Below, in pieces: positions 18,785 through 26,885 of a stretch of DNA of 64,000 bases. The notes under the pieces are model-generated. The model was not told the origin of the DNA, ran no database searches, and saw nothing but the letters and a program-made list of their open reading frames with translations. Source of the DNA: Xylophilus ampelinus (lineage in GTDB: Bacteria > Pseudomonadota > Gammaproteobacteria > Burkholderiales > Burkholderiaceae_C); contig NZ_CABFMN010000070.1 in assembly GCF_901875635.1 (NCBI RefSeq), positions 26,978 to 90,977 of the forward strand, written 5' to 3'. The translations under genes and the position numbers were made by a program. Within the stretch, counting starts at the first letter, position 1. The number at the start of each line of letters is the position of its first letter.

Positions 18785-19525
18785 ATGACCGCACCGTCCC
18801 CTGCCCTCCTCCAGGCCTTCGCGCCGACCGGCGTGCTGCGCGCCTCCATCAACCTCGGCAATCCCATCCTGGCCGGGCGCGACGCCACGGGCGAACCGGC
18901 CGGCGTCTCCGTCGACCTGGCCCGCGCGCTCGGCGCACGCCTGGGCCTGACGGTCGAGCTGGTGGTGTTCGACAAGGCGGCGCAGTCGGTCGAGGCCGTG
19001 AAGAACGAGCAGGCCGACATCGGCTTCTTCGCCATCGACCCGGCGCGTGGCGAAGGCCTGCGCTTCACCGCGCCCTATGTGCTCATCGAAGGCAGCTACA
19101 TCGTGCCGGCCGCCTCGGCGCTGGCCGACAACGCCGAAGTCGACCGCGCCGGCACGCGCGTGGGCGTCGGCGCGGGCAGCGCCTACGACCTCTTCCTCAC
19201 ACGTGAGCTGAAGGCCGCCGCGATCGAGCGCCTGCCCAATGCCGGCGCCGTGCGCGAGGCGGCCAAGGCGGGCGTTATCGAGGTGGCGGCGGGCATCCGC
19301 CAGTTGCTCGAAGGCTGGGCGCGCGAGGACGCTTCGCTGCGCATGCTGCCCGGCCGCTTCATGGTGATCCAGCAGGCAATGGGCCTGCCCGCGGGGCACG
19401 GCGCCGAGGCGGCGGCCTTCCTCGCGGCCTTCGTCGAGGACATGAAGGCCGCCGGCTTCGTGGCCGACGCGCTGGCGCGCCACCGGATCGAAGGCGCCTC
19501 CGTCGCGCCCGCCGCCACGGCCTGA
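18785..19525 (+). CDS. Substrate-binding-protein-like protein (family 3) lacking a signal peptide
   Basis: The 246-residue product resembles bacterial extracellular solute-binding proteins of family 3, with GVLRASINLGNPILAGRD, GVSVDLARALGARL, QADIGFFAIDPAR and a C-terminal helix. It begins directly with MTAPSPALLQAFAPTG and has no signal peptide, and the in-frame extension to 18710 adds none. No permease or ATPase genes follow. It may be a cytoplasmic sensor or a degenerate binding protein. The gene lies 80 bases after the response regulator on the same strand, so it may belong to the same signalling unit. Its ligand is unknown. Confidence 0.75.
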   Translation: MTAPSPALLQAFAPTGVLRASINLGNPILAGRDATGEPAGVSVDLARALGARLGLTVELVVFDKAAQSVEAVKNEQADIGFFAIDPARGEGLRFTAPYVLIEGSYIVPAASALADNAEVDRAGTRVGVGAGSAYDLFLTRELKAAAIERLPNAGAVREAAKAGVIEVAAGIRQLLEGWAREDASLRMLPGRFMVIQQAMGLPAGHGAEAAAFLAAFVEDMKAAGFVADALARHRIEGASVAPAATA

Positions 19526-19541
19526 AGCGCACGTCGGCAGA

Positions 19542-19559
19542 TCGTCACGTTCGTGACGA
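19542..19559. repeat. Perfect short inverted repeat between convergent genes
   Basis: TCGTCACG-TT-CGTGACGA has 8-bp arms and lies 16 bases after the stop of the binding-protein-like gene and 66 bases from the end of cynS on the other strand. It can fold as a 7-bp stem with a GTTC loop. No T-tract follows on either strand, so an intrinsic terminator is only weakly supported. Confidence 0.4.
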
Positions 19560-19625
19560 ATTCGGCCGCAATGCCCGGCTGGCGGGCGCTGGCGGCCGAT
19601 TGCGCTTTCGGAATTCGGGGCCGTT

Positions 19626-20069
19626 TCAGTAGGTCTTGTAGGGCAGGAACTTGCCCGAGAGCACCACGTTCACGCGGTCGCCCTTCGGGTCGGCCTCGCG
19701 CACGATGTCCATCTTGAAGTCGATGGCGCTCATGATCCCGTCGCCGAATTCCTCGTGGATCAACTCCTTGATGGTGGTGCCGTACACGTTGACGATCTCG
19801 TACCAGCGGTAGATCAGCGGGTCGGTGGGCACGGCCGTGGGCAGCGAGCCCTTGTACGGCACCACCTGCAGCCACTTCTGCTCCTCGGCGTCGAGGCCGA
19901 AGATCTCGCCGACCACCTGGGCCTGCGCGGCGTCCAGGGTCATCTGGCCCAGGCAGGCGGCCGTGACCCACTCCTTGGACAGGCCGACCTTCGTGGCCAC
20001 GTCGGCCCACTGGATGCCCTTGGCGACCTTGGTGCCAATGATCTTCTCGGTAACGTCGTTGCGGTTCAT
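19626..20069 (-). CDS. cynS: Cyanase (cyanate hydratase)
   Basis: The 147-residue protein matches cyanase (EC 4.2.1.104), which converts cyanate and bicarbonate to CO2 and ammonia via carbamate. The catalytic Arg, Glu and Ser are present as R88 and E91 in YRWYEIVNVYG and S114 in GIMSAIDFKMD. The C-terminus VVLSGKFLPYKTY is characteristic. ATG 20069 is chosen because AAGGAG lies 8 bases before it; a GTG at 20078 would overlap that site. It is the last gene after a nitrate/cyanate-type ABC importer on the same strand. No carbonic anhydrase gene (cynT) or CynR-type LysR gene is adjacent. Confidence 0.96.
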   Translation of the reverse strand: MNRNDVTEKIIGTKVAKGIQWADVATKVGLSKEWVTAACLGQMTLDAAQAQVVGEIFGLDAEEQKWLQVVPYKGSLPTAVPTDPLIYRWYEIVNVYGTTIKELIHEEFGDGIMSAIDFKMDIVREADPKGDRVNVVLSGKFLPYKTY

Positions 20070-20108
20070 GGATAGCACTCCTTGTTGTGCGGGGGGAAGC
20101 GGAAGGCC

Positions 20109-20948
20109 TCAGGCGGCATGCGCCCGGGTCACGAGGAAGTCGACGATGTGGTTGCGCAGCTCGTAGTAGCCGGGCATGTGGTGCAGCGTGCCGCGGGTGC
20201 GCTCTCGCGGCAGCTCGATGCGCAGCGCCTCGGCGATGCCGCCGGGCCGCCAGCCGCCGCCGGGCAGTTCGACGCCGTTGCGCATCATCAGCACGCGGTC
20301 GGCCAGGAGGATGGCCTCGTCCACGTCGTGCGTGATCATGAAGACGGTCTGCTGCGTGCGCCGCACGATGGCCACCAGTTCATCCTGGATGGTGCCGCGG
20401 GTGAGCGCGTCCAGCGCGCCGAAGGGCTCGTCGAGCAGCAGCATCTTGGGCTCGATGGCGAAGGCCCGCGCGATGCCCACGCGCTGCTTCATGCCGCCGG
20501 AGAGCTCGGACGGCTTCTTGTCCAGCGCCGCGGACAGGCCGACCATCGCCACGTATTTCTCGACGTGCGCGGCCACCTCGGCCCGGCGCCAGTCGGGCCG
20601 GCGCGACTCGACGGCGAAGGCGATGTTGCGCCGCACTGTCAGCCAGGGCAGCAACGCGTGGCTCTGGAACACCACGCCCCGCTCCAGGCTGGGGCCGGCG
20701 ACCTCGCGGCCGTCCATGAACACATGGCCGGCACTGGCGCGGTCGAGGCCTGCCAGCACGTTGAGGATGGTCGTCTTGCCGCAGCCGGAGTGCCCGATGA
20801 TGCAGACGAACTCGCCGCGCGCGACGTCGAAGTCGACCTCGGCGAACACCGGGCGCTGCGCCTGGAAGGACCGCGCCAGGCCCTGGACGCGAAGGAATTC
20901 CGGCGATGGGTTCGTTGCTGTCGTCGGTGCCGTCATGGTGGCCGTCAT
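20109..20948 (-). CDS. cynD: Cyanate/nitrate-type ABC transporter, ATP-binding subunit
   Basis: The 279-residue ATPase has Walker A GHSGCGKTT, signature LSGGMKQRVGIARAF, Walker B MLLLDEPFGALDALTR and the H-loop MITHDVDEAI, all typical of the NrtD/CynD/TauB group. The C-terminal tail (HHMPGYYELRNHIVDFLVTR) also matches this nitrate/cyanate group. ATG 20948 follows GAGG at a good distance; an upstream ATG at 20987 would overlap the permease stop. Position before cynS suggests that cyanate is the cargo, although nitrate or bicarbonate transporters are close relatives. Confidence 0.85.
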   Translation of the reverse strand: MTATMTAPTTATNPSPEFLRVQGLARSFQAQRPVFAEVDFDVARGEFVCIIGHSGCGKTTILNVLAGLDRASAGHVFMDGREVAGPSLERGVVFQSHALLPWLTVRRNIAFAVESRRPDWRRAEVAAHVEKYVAMVGLSAALDKKPSELSGGMKQRVGIARAFAIEPKMLLLDEPFGALDALTRGTIQDELVAIVRRTQQTVFMITHDVDEAILLADRVLMMRNGVELPGGGWRPGGIAEALRIELPRERTRGTLHHMPGYYELRNHIVDFLVTRAHAA

Positions 20949-20976
20949 CGTTGCCTCGGGCGCTGCGTGGCCATGG

Positions 20977-21834
20977 TCACTCCACATAGGTCACGGCCTT
21001 CTGCAGACGGCCGAACGCGAGGTCCAGCAGCATGCCGACCACGCCGATCAGCAGGATCGCGAAGATCACGTTGGTCAGCGAGAGGTTGTTCCACTCGTTC
21101 CACACGAAGTAGCCGATGCCGGTGCCGCCGACCAGCATCTCGGCCGCGACGATCACCAGCCAGGCGATGCCCATGCTGATGCGCATGCCCGTCAGGATGG
21201 TGGGCGCGGCCGCCGGCAGGATCACCCGGAAGGCCTTGCGCAGGGGGCTCACCTCCAGCGTGCGCGCCACGTTGAGCCAGTCGCGCCGCACCGAGGCGAC
21301 GCCGAAGGCCGTGTTGACCAGCATCGGCCAGACCGAGCAGATGAAGATCACGAAGATGCCGCTGACGCCGGAATCCTTGATGGTGTAGAGGGCCAGCGGC
21401 ATCCACGCCAGCGGGCTGATCGGCTTGAGCACCTGGATGAACGGGTCGAGCGCCCGGTAGGCCAGCGGCGACATGCCGATCACGAAGCCCAGCGGGATCG
21501 CCACCAGGCAGGCCAGGCCGAAGCCCAGCCCGACGCGCGCGAGCGAGTAGCCCAGCTGGATCGCGATGCCCTTGTCGTTGGGGCCGTTGTCGTAGAACGG
21601 GTGCGACAGGTGCTTCCAGGCCGTGCGGCCCATCTCCAGCGGCGTGGGAAAGCCCCCGGCCTTGGCGGCGCCGGGGTCCTTGCCCATCATGCGGGCGTAC
21701 TCGATCTCCTCGGCCGTCATGCCGGCGGTGCCACCGCCGGCCGCGCCCGTGGCGGTCGCCAGCTGCCAGATGCCCAGCACGACCAGCAGCAGCAGCAGCG
21801 ACAGCAGCGCCGCCTTGGCGTTGAGCGACTTCAT
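20977..21834 (-). CDS. cynB: Cyanate/nitrate-type ABC transporter permease
   Basis: The 285-residue inner-membrane protein has an N-terminal helix (AALLSLLLLLVVLGIW) and a BPD_transp_1 domain with five to six helices. The EAA-like loop with EVSPLRKAFRVILPAAAPTI couples to the ATPase. The insertion after the first helix, with MMGKDPGAAKAGGFPTPLEM, is typical of NrtB/CynB-type permeases. Its ATG overlaps the TGA of the binding-protein gene by 4 bases, so the two are translationally coupled. The substrate is inferred from the cynS neighbour. Confidence 0.85.
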   Translation of the reverse strand: MKSLNAKAALLSLLLLLVVLGIWQLATATGAAGGGTAGMTAEEIEYARMMGKDPGAAKAGGFPTPLEMGRTAWKHLSHPFYDNGPNDKGIAIQLGYSLARVGLGFGLACLVAIPLGFVIGMSPLAYRALDPFIQVLKPISPLAWMPLALYTIKDSGVSGIFVIFICSVWPMLVNTAFGVASVRRDWLNVARTLEVSPLRKAFRVILPAAAPTILTGMRISMGIAWLVIVAAEMLVGGTGIGYFVWNEWNNLSLTNVIFAILLIGVVGMLLDLAFGRLQKAVTYVE

Positions 21835-23213
21835 GACTTGGAGATCGCGAAGCTCTTGGCGTAGGCCGCGGCCTTGTCCGGATCGAACTCCTTGCCCATG
21901 ATCTTGAACGAGGGGTACGCGCCCTGCGGCACCGGCTGGCCCAGCTCCTTCATGTACTTCTTGGCGTCGGTCAGCAGGAACACCTTCTCGGCGATCTGCT
22001 TGTAGTTCACGTCGCCCTTGACGTAGCCCCAGCGCTGCATCTGCGTGAGCATCCACACGGCCATGCTCTGCCACGGGATGGGGTCGAAGTCGGCACGGTC
22101 GGGCACCGTCTGGATCTTGCCCAGCCCGTCGGCGAAGCGGCCGGTCAGCACCTGGGCGATCACCGTCTCGGGCTGGTTCAGGTACTGCGCGGGCGCGATC
22201 ACCTTGGCGATCAGCTCGCGGTTCTTGGCTTCGCGCGCCATTGCCGAGGCCGTGAGCACTGCGCGGTACAGCGCCGCGAAGGTGTTGGGGTTCTTCTGGA
22301 TGAACTCGGTGCTCGTGCCGAAGGCGCAGCACGGGTGGCCGTTCCACAGCTCCTTGGTCAGGAGGTGGATGAAGCCCACTTCTTCATAGACTGCACGCTG
22401 GTTGAACGGGTCCGGTCCCAGGTAGCCGTCGATGTTGCCGGCCCGCAGGTTGGCCACCATCTCGGGCGGCGGCACCACGCGGATCTGGATGTCGGTGTCG
22501 GGGTTCAGCCCGTGCTCGGCCACGTAGTAGCGCAACAGGAAGTTGTGCATGCTGAACTCGAAGGGCACGGCGAACTTGAAGCCCTTCCACAGCTTCGGGT
22601 CGCGCTTGTCCTTGTGCTTCACGGCCAGCGTGATGGCCTGGCCGTTGGTGTTCTGGATGGTGGCCACGTTCATCGGCACCGGGTTGGAACCCACGCCCAT
22701 CGACATGGCCAGCGGCATGGGGCTGAGGAAGTGCGTGGCGTCGTACTCCCGGTTCATCATCTTGTCGCGGATCAGGGCCCAGCCGGCCGTCTTGACGACG
22801 TCCACGTTCAGGCCCTCGTTGCGATAGAAGCCCAGCGGGTGCGCCATGATCAGCGGCGTGGCACAGGTGATCGGGATGAAGCCGATCTTCAGGTCCTTCT
22901 TCTCCGGCGTCTTCTTCTCCTGCGCCATGGCCTGCAGCGATGCGACCGGCAGCAGCGAGGCGATGGCGGCGCGCGCCGTGCCCGCGCCCACCGCCTTCAG
23001 GAAGCGCCGGCGCAGCGGCTCGTGCGGGAACAGCGCCTTGACCAGCGCCGCCTCGACGAAGTCGTGTGAGGCCTCTTCCACCGAGGCGGCGGCCACCGCC
23101 TGGGCCTCGCCGTGGGCCTGCGGTGCATGGTCCTGCCCGCAGGCGCAGCGCATCATCAGCGGGCGGTCGGCGTCGTAGGGATCGGCGCGGAGGGTGGTGG
23201 GCAGTCGCGGCAT
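21831..23213 (-). CDS. cynA: Cyanate/nitrate-type ABC transporter substrate-binding protein
   Basis: The 460-residue protein belongs to the NrtA/CmpA/CynA group. It has a long N-terminus with a CACG motif and a twin-arginine-like signal (LRRRFLKAVGAGTARAAIAS). After cleavage it begins KKDLKIGFIPITCATPLIMA, and it contains GNIDGYLGPDPFNQRAV and WNGHPCCAFG, which are conserved in this group. ATG 23213 is preceded by GAGGAG. It is the first gene of the cynABD-cynS unit. The ligand pocket cannot be judged from sequence alone; cyanate is supported by the downstream cyanase. Confidence 0.86.
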   Translation of the reverse strand: MPRLPTTLRADPYDADRPLMMRCACGQDHAPQAHGEAQAVAAASVEEASHDFVEAALVKALFPHEPLRRRFLKAVGAGTARAAIASLLPVASLQAMAQEKKTPEKKDLKIGFIPITCATPLIMAHPLGFYRNEGLNVDVVKTAGWALIRDKMMNREYDATHFLSPMPLAMSMGVGSNPVPMNVATIQNTNGQAITLAVKHKDKRDPKLWKGFKFAVPFEFSMHNFLLRYYVAEHGLNPDTDIQIRVVPPPEMVANLRAGNIDGYLGPDPFNQRAVYEEVGFIHLLTKELWNGHPCCAFGTSTEFIQKNPNTFAALYRAVLTASAMAREAKNRELIAKVIAPAQYLNQPETVIAQVLTGRFADGLGKIQTVPDRADFDPIPWQSMAVWMLTQMQRWGYVKGDVNYKQIAEKVFLLTDAKKYMKELGQPVPQGAYPSFKIMGKEFDPDKAAAYAKSFAISKS

Positions 23214-23286
23214 GGAGGCTCCTCGGGCAATGGAAGTGCCTCGTCCCATGCAACGTGCGGGCCTGTTCGGCGCCGCAGCGAGGTCT

Positions 23287-23303
23287 GCACGACAAAATCG
23301 TGC
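23287..23303. promoter_or_regulatory. Inverted repeat GCACGA-N5-TCGTGC upstream of the cyn-type operon
   Basis: The repeat has 6-bp arms around CAAAA and lies 74 bases upstream of the binding-protein start. Its position suits an operator. I saw no second copy. Confidence 0.35.
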
Positions 23304-23318
23304 CGCGCCCGTCGAGGC

Positions 23319-23340
23319 CTTGTAGTGCTGGCCCTACAAG
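23319..23340. promoter_or_regulatory. Inverted repeat CTTGTAG-N8-CTACAAG upstream of the cyn-type operon
   Basis: This dyad has 7-bp arms and contains GTAG-N4-GGCCCTAC, the same motif found upstream of urtA at 14280-14295. It sits 106 bases upstream of the transporter operon and 23 bases from the end of the response regulator gene, so it could also influence termination there. Confidence 0.45.
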
Positions 23341-23362
23341 CCGGGCCGAAACAGCGCCGGAA

Positions 23363-24046
23363 TCAGCTCGCCGGCGGCCGCCGGCCGTGCCGCTCGGCGT
23401 ACAGCGCCAGCTCCACGTCGTTCTTGGTGCCCGTCTTTTCGAGGATGCGCGCCCGGTAGGTGCTGACGGTGTTGGGCGCCAGGCCAAGGCTTGCACCAAT
23501 CTCGCTCACGCTGTGCCCCGTCGTGAGCAGGCGGAACACCTGGTGCTCGCGGTGCGACAGCGCCTCGGTGGCCGAACCGCTGCGCCCCACGGCGCCGGCC
23601 AGTGCCTCGGCCGTGGCCGGCGTGACGTAGATGCCACCGCCAGCGGCCTTGCGCACCGCGGCCACCATCTCCTCGGCATCCGCGCTCTTGTTGAGGTAAC
23701 CGGCCGCGCCCAGGCGGATGCAGCGCACGGCGTACTGCCGCTCGGGATAGGTCGACAGCATCAGCACCGGCAGGTCGGGCCAGCCCGCTCGCAGGTCCTG
23801 GAGCACGTCCAGTCCATCGCTGCCGGGCAGCGCGATGTCCAGCAGCACCACGTCCACCCCCTGCGAGCCACCGAGCTGCGTCACGCGCTCGATCACTTCG
23901 GGCCCGGTGGCCGCTTCGGCCGCCACTGCGATCTCGGGGCTGCCGTTGGCCGGGTCGCCCAGCATCTGGCGCAGGCCTTCGCGCACGATGCGATGGTCGT
24001 CGCCCAGCAGGACGCGGATGGGTGTCGCCACGGCGTTGCTATTCAT
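23363..24046 (-). CDS. NarL/FixJ-type response regulator
   Basis: The 227-residue protein has a receiver domain (DD at 16-17, phospho-acceptor D70 in VVLLDIALPG, K near 120) and a LuxR-type helix-turn-helix (ALSHREHQVFRLLTTGHSVS followed by EIGASLGLAPNTVSTYRARI). It overlaps the upstream sensor kinase gene by 8 bases, so they form a two-component pair. The overlap is built from a copy of the repeat core GCTATCGAAT-N2-ATAGC (24035-24054). The cyn-type operon downstream on the same strand is a plausible target. Confidence 0.9.
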   Translation of the reverse strand: MNSNAVATPIRVLLGDDHRIVREGLRQMLGDPANGSPEIAVAAEAATGPEVIERVTQLGGSQGVDVVLLDIALPGSDGLDVLQDLRAGWPDLPVLMLSTYPERQYAVRCIRLGAAGYLNKSADAEEMVAAVRKAAGGGIYVTPATAEALAGAVGRSGSATEALSHREHQVFRLLTTGHSVSEIGASLGLAPNTVSTYRARILEKTGTKNDVELALYAERHGRRPPAS

Positions 24047-24054
24047 TCGATAGC
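24035..24054 (-). repeat. Repeat core, copy R5, at the kinase/regulator overlap
   Basis: The minus strand reads GCTATCGAATGAATAGCAAC, differing from the R2 core at two positions. It supplies the stop codon of the kinase gene and the start of the response regulator gene. Confidence 0.65.
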
Positions 24055-25259
24055 GGCATACGCAGGCACAGCAAGCTCCCGCGGCCGATCTGGCTGGAAA
24101 TCTCGACGCTGCCGCCGAAGTGCAGTGCCCGCTCCCGCATGCCGCGCACGCCATAGGACGTCGGTGCATGGAAGGCCTGCGGCGGCGCCCCGACGCCATC
24201 GTCGCGCACGTGCAGGTAGAGCGCGTCGCCCTCGAGGTGGATGTCGACCTCCACCCGCTTCGCGCGCGCATGACGACCCACGTTGCTCAGCATCTCCTGG
24301 AAGATGCGGAACACGGCCATGGCGGCCGGCCCGGGCAGTTCCAGCGACTCGTCCACCGCCATGCGCCAGTCCATCTGCAGCTCGGCCGCGCGCGCGAACT
24401 CCTGGGCCTGCCACTCCAGCGCCGCCCACAGGCCCTGGTGGTCGAGGATGCTCGGCCGCAGGTCGGTGATGATGCGGCCCACGTTGTCCACCGCGCGCTC
24501 GATCAGCCCGCTCATGTTGCTGCACTTGCAGCGCATTTGCAGGCGCATGTCCTCGGCCGCCTCGGGCGTGCGCGCCCGCTGTTCGCCCAGGCGCTTGCCG
24601 ATCCAGTCGACGTCCATCTTCAGGGCCACCAGCAGGCTGCCCAGCTCGTCGTGCACCTCGCGCGCAATGCGGGTGCGTTCGTCCTCGCGCACCGACTCCA
24701 TCCAGGCCGAGAGTTCACGCACCTGCTGGAGCGCGGCGCTCAGTTCCGAGGTGCGCTCGGCCACGCGCCGCTCCAGCTCGTCGCGCGACTGCTGCAATGC
24801 GTGCGCGGCCCGCCGGCGCTCGGTGATGTCGACGAAGGTGATGACGGCGCCTCGCACGGCGTCGCCGTCGAGGATCGGATGGCTCGAATACTCGACCGCG
24901 AAGGCGCTGCCGTCACGGCGCCAGAACACCTCCGTGTCGATGCGGCACGGCAGGCCGCGCCGGAAGGCGTTGAAGATCGGGCAGTCGGTGTCCGGGTACG
25001 GCGAGCCGTCGGCATGCGAATGGTGGGTCAGCTCATGCATGTTGCGGCCGATCACCGCCGCCGCATCGTGGCCGAGCAGGCGAGCGCCCGCGCGGTTGAT
25101 GAACGTGCAATGGCCGTCGAGGTCGATGCCGAACACCCCCTCGCCGGTGGACTCCAGCAGCAGGCTGAGCGGATGGCCCCAGAGCGGGTCGACGCCGGGA
25201 TCGGCGGCGCGGGGCAGGTTCAGCGCTTGAGACATGCACGCAAGGCATGCAACCGACAT
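24039..25259 (-). CDS. PAS-containing sensor histidine kinase (HisKA_3 type)
   Basis: The 406-residue cytoplasmic kinase has a PAS domain (about 30-150, STGEGVFGIDLDGHCTFINR, with HHSHADGSPYPDTDCPIF), a coiled-coil linker, a HisKA_3 dimerisation domain with H203 in REVHDELGSLL, and an HATPase with DNVGRIITDLRPSILD and RDDGVGA. No transmembrane segment is visible, so it senses a cytoplasmic or redox signal. The CKC pair near residue 244 could be redox-sensitive, which is inference. ATG 25235 is an alternative start. It lies 10 bases after a phospholipase D-like gene and overlaps its response regulator gene. Confidence 0.87.
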   Translation of the reverse strand: MSVACLACMSQALNLPRAADPGVDPLWGHPLSLLLESTGEGVFGIDLDGHCTFINRAGARLLGHDAAAVIGRNMHELTHHSHADGSPYPDTDCPIFNAFRRGLPCRIDTEVFWRRDGSAFAVEYSSHPILDGDAVRGAVITFVDITERRRAAHALQQSRDELERRVAERTSELSAALQQVRELSAWMESVREDERTRIAREVHDELGSLLVALKMDVDWIGKRLGEQRARTPEAAEDMRLQMRCKCSNMSGLIERAVDNVGRIITDLRPSILDHQGLWAALEWQAQEFARAAELQMDWRMAVDESLELPGPAAMAVFRIFQEMLSNVGRHARAKRVEVDIHLEGDALYLHVRDDGVGAPPQAFHAPTSYGVRGMRERALHFGGSVEISSQIGRGSLLCLRMPLSNE

Positions 25260-25269
25260 GCCATGGCGT

Positions 25270-26844
25270 TCACAGCAGGTCTTCGGGCAGGAAGCGCAGC
25301 AGCAGCCAGTCGCGGAAGCTCCCCAGCCAGTGGGCGCCCGGTTCGTCGGTGATGACCTTGCTGCTGCCGTCGGGGTTGTGCTCGATCCATTCCACGGCGG
25401 TCCCGCCAGCGGTGAGCTGCAGCTGGTAGGCGCCCAGCGCGCGCAGCGGCATGAAGCGCCCGACCTGCGCCGCCAGTTCCGGGCTGTCGATCAGCACGCC
25501 GATCTCGGTGTTCAGGCGCGCCGAGCGGCCGTCGAGGTTCATCGAGCCGATGAACATGCGCCGCCGGTCGACGATGGCCAGCTTGGAATGCAGGCGCCCG
25601 GTCGAGCTCTTGAAATCGCCCAGCTGGTGGTCGCGCGGGGCCAGCTTGGCGCCCAGTTCATAGACGCGGATGCCCGCCTTGAGCATGGCCATGCGGTAGC
25701 GCGCGTAGCCGGCGTATACCAGCGACTCGTCGGTGGCGTCGAGCGAGTTGGTCAGCACGATCATCTCCACGCCGTGCTTCACGCCCTGCTCCAGCATCTC
25801 CAGGCCGCGCTCGCCCGGGATGAAGTACGGCGACACCATCACCACCTGTTCGCGCGCGCCGTAGAGCATGGCGACGGTGCGCTGCGTCACGCTGTCGGCG
25901 TAGCTCGCCTCGGGGTCCTGGATGGTGATCTTCTCGGGGATGTCCGCCACCGCGCGGCCGTCGCCCGGCGTCTGCTCGAGCCGGCCGGCCGAGAGCTGCG
26001 CCGCGATGGTGGGATGGCCGAGCACGTCGGTGTAGCGCTCGGGCAGGGGCTCGCGCTTGCCGCGCAGGTGTTCCTGCAGCCACTCACGCGTGCCCTCGCC
26101 GTCGATGGGCAGCCGCACCAGCGAGCCGATGGGCCGTACCTGGGCGCTGTTCCAGTAGTCGTCGAAGGAGGCCGACAGCTCCGGCACCACGGGCCCGGTG
26201 GCCAGCACGTCCATGTCGATGAAGTTGGCCACGTCGCTGCGCATGAAGTACTCGTCGGCGATGTTGCGCCCGCCCGTGATGGCCACGCTGTTGTCGGCCA
26301 CGAAGAGCTTGTTGTGCATGCGCCGGTTGATGCGCCGCACGTCGCCCAGCGACAGCGCGAGCCGCAGCGTCAGCGGGCCAGTGCGCACCGCCAGCGGGTT
26401 GAACAGCCGCAGCTCGAAGTTGGGTTGCGAGGCCAGCGCGGCGAAGAGCTCGTCCTTGCCCGCGGTGTAGAGATCGTCGACCAGCAGCCGCACCCGCACG
26501 CCCCGCCGCGCGGCCTGCAGCAACTCGTGCAGGAAGAGCAGGCCCGAGCCGTCCGCCTGCAGGATGTAGTACTGCGCGTCGATGCTCTTCTGGGCCTGGC
26601 GCGCGAGCGCGACACGCGCATTGAGCGCCGTCGGTCCCTCGGGCATGAGCTGGAAGCCCGAGAGCGCGTCGGGCCCGGTGCCGGGCGGCGTGCTGGCCTT
26701 GGCGATCTGCGCCAGTCGGGTGCCGGCGACATCGGTCGGCGCGGTGGAGCGCGGTGCCGGCTGGGGCGGCGGCAGGCTGGCGCAACCGGCCAGTGCCAGC
26801 GCGGCCACGGCGAGCAGGAGGCGGATGAGCGGCAGGGGCGTCAT
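25270..26844 (-). CDS. Phospholipase D-family lipoprotein (cardiolipin synthase-like)
   Basis: The 524-residue protein has a lipoprotein signal (LLLAVAALALAGC, lipid-modified Cys at about residue 21). It carries two HKD motifs of the phospholipase D superfamily, HNKLFVAD followed by GGRNIADEYF, and HSKLAIVD followed by GSMNLDGRSARLNTE. Relatives include ClsC/YmdC-type cardiolipin synthases and secreted PLD-like proteins. Because of the lipobox it probably acts at the periplasmic or outer membrane face on phospholipids. ATG 26844 is the only start that yields the signal peptide. The kinase gene follows 10 bases after its stop, so they may be cotranscribed, although a functional link is not evident. 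Confidence 0.88.
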   Translation of the reverse strand: MTPLPLIRLLLAVAALALAGCASLPPPQPAPRSTAPTDVAGTRLAQIAKASTPPGTGPDALSGFQLMPEGPTALNARVALARQAQKSIDAQYYILQADGSGLLFLHELLQAARRGVRVRLLVDDLYTAGKDELFAALASQPNFELRLFNPLAVRTGPLTLRLALSLGDVRRINRRMHNKLFVADNSVAITGGRNIADEYFMRSDVANFIDMDVLATGPVVPELSASFDDYWNSAQVRPIGSLVRLPIDGEGTREWLQEHLRGKREPLPERYTDVLGHPTIAAQLSAGRLEQTPGDGRAVADIPEKITIQDPEASYADSVTQRTVAMLYGAREQVVMVSPYFIPGERGLEMLEQGVKHGVEMIVLTNSLDATDESLVYAGYARYRMAMLKAGIRVYELGAKLAPRDHQLGDFKSSTGRLHSKLAIVDRRRMFIGSMNLDGRSARLNTEIGVLIDSPELAAQVGRFMPLRALGAYQLQLTAGGTAVEWIEHNPDGSSKVITDEPGAHWLGSFRDWLLLRFLPEDLL

Positions 26845-26885
26845 GCCGGCAATGTAGCGCCCCTTGCCTGACCAGCGGTGGCGCT

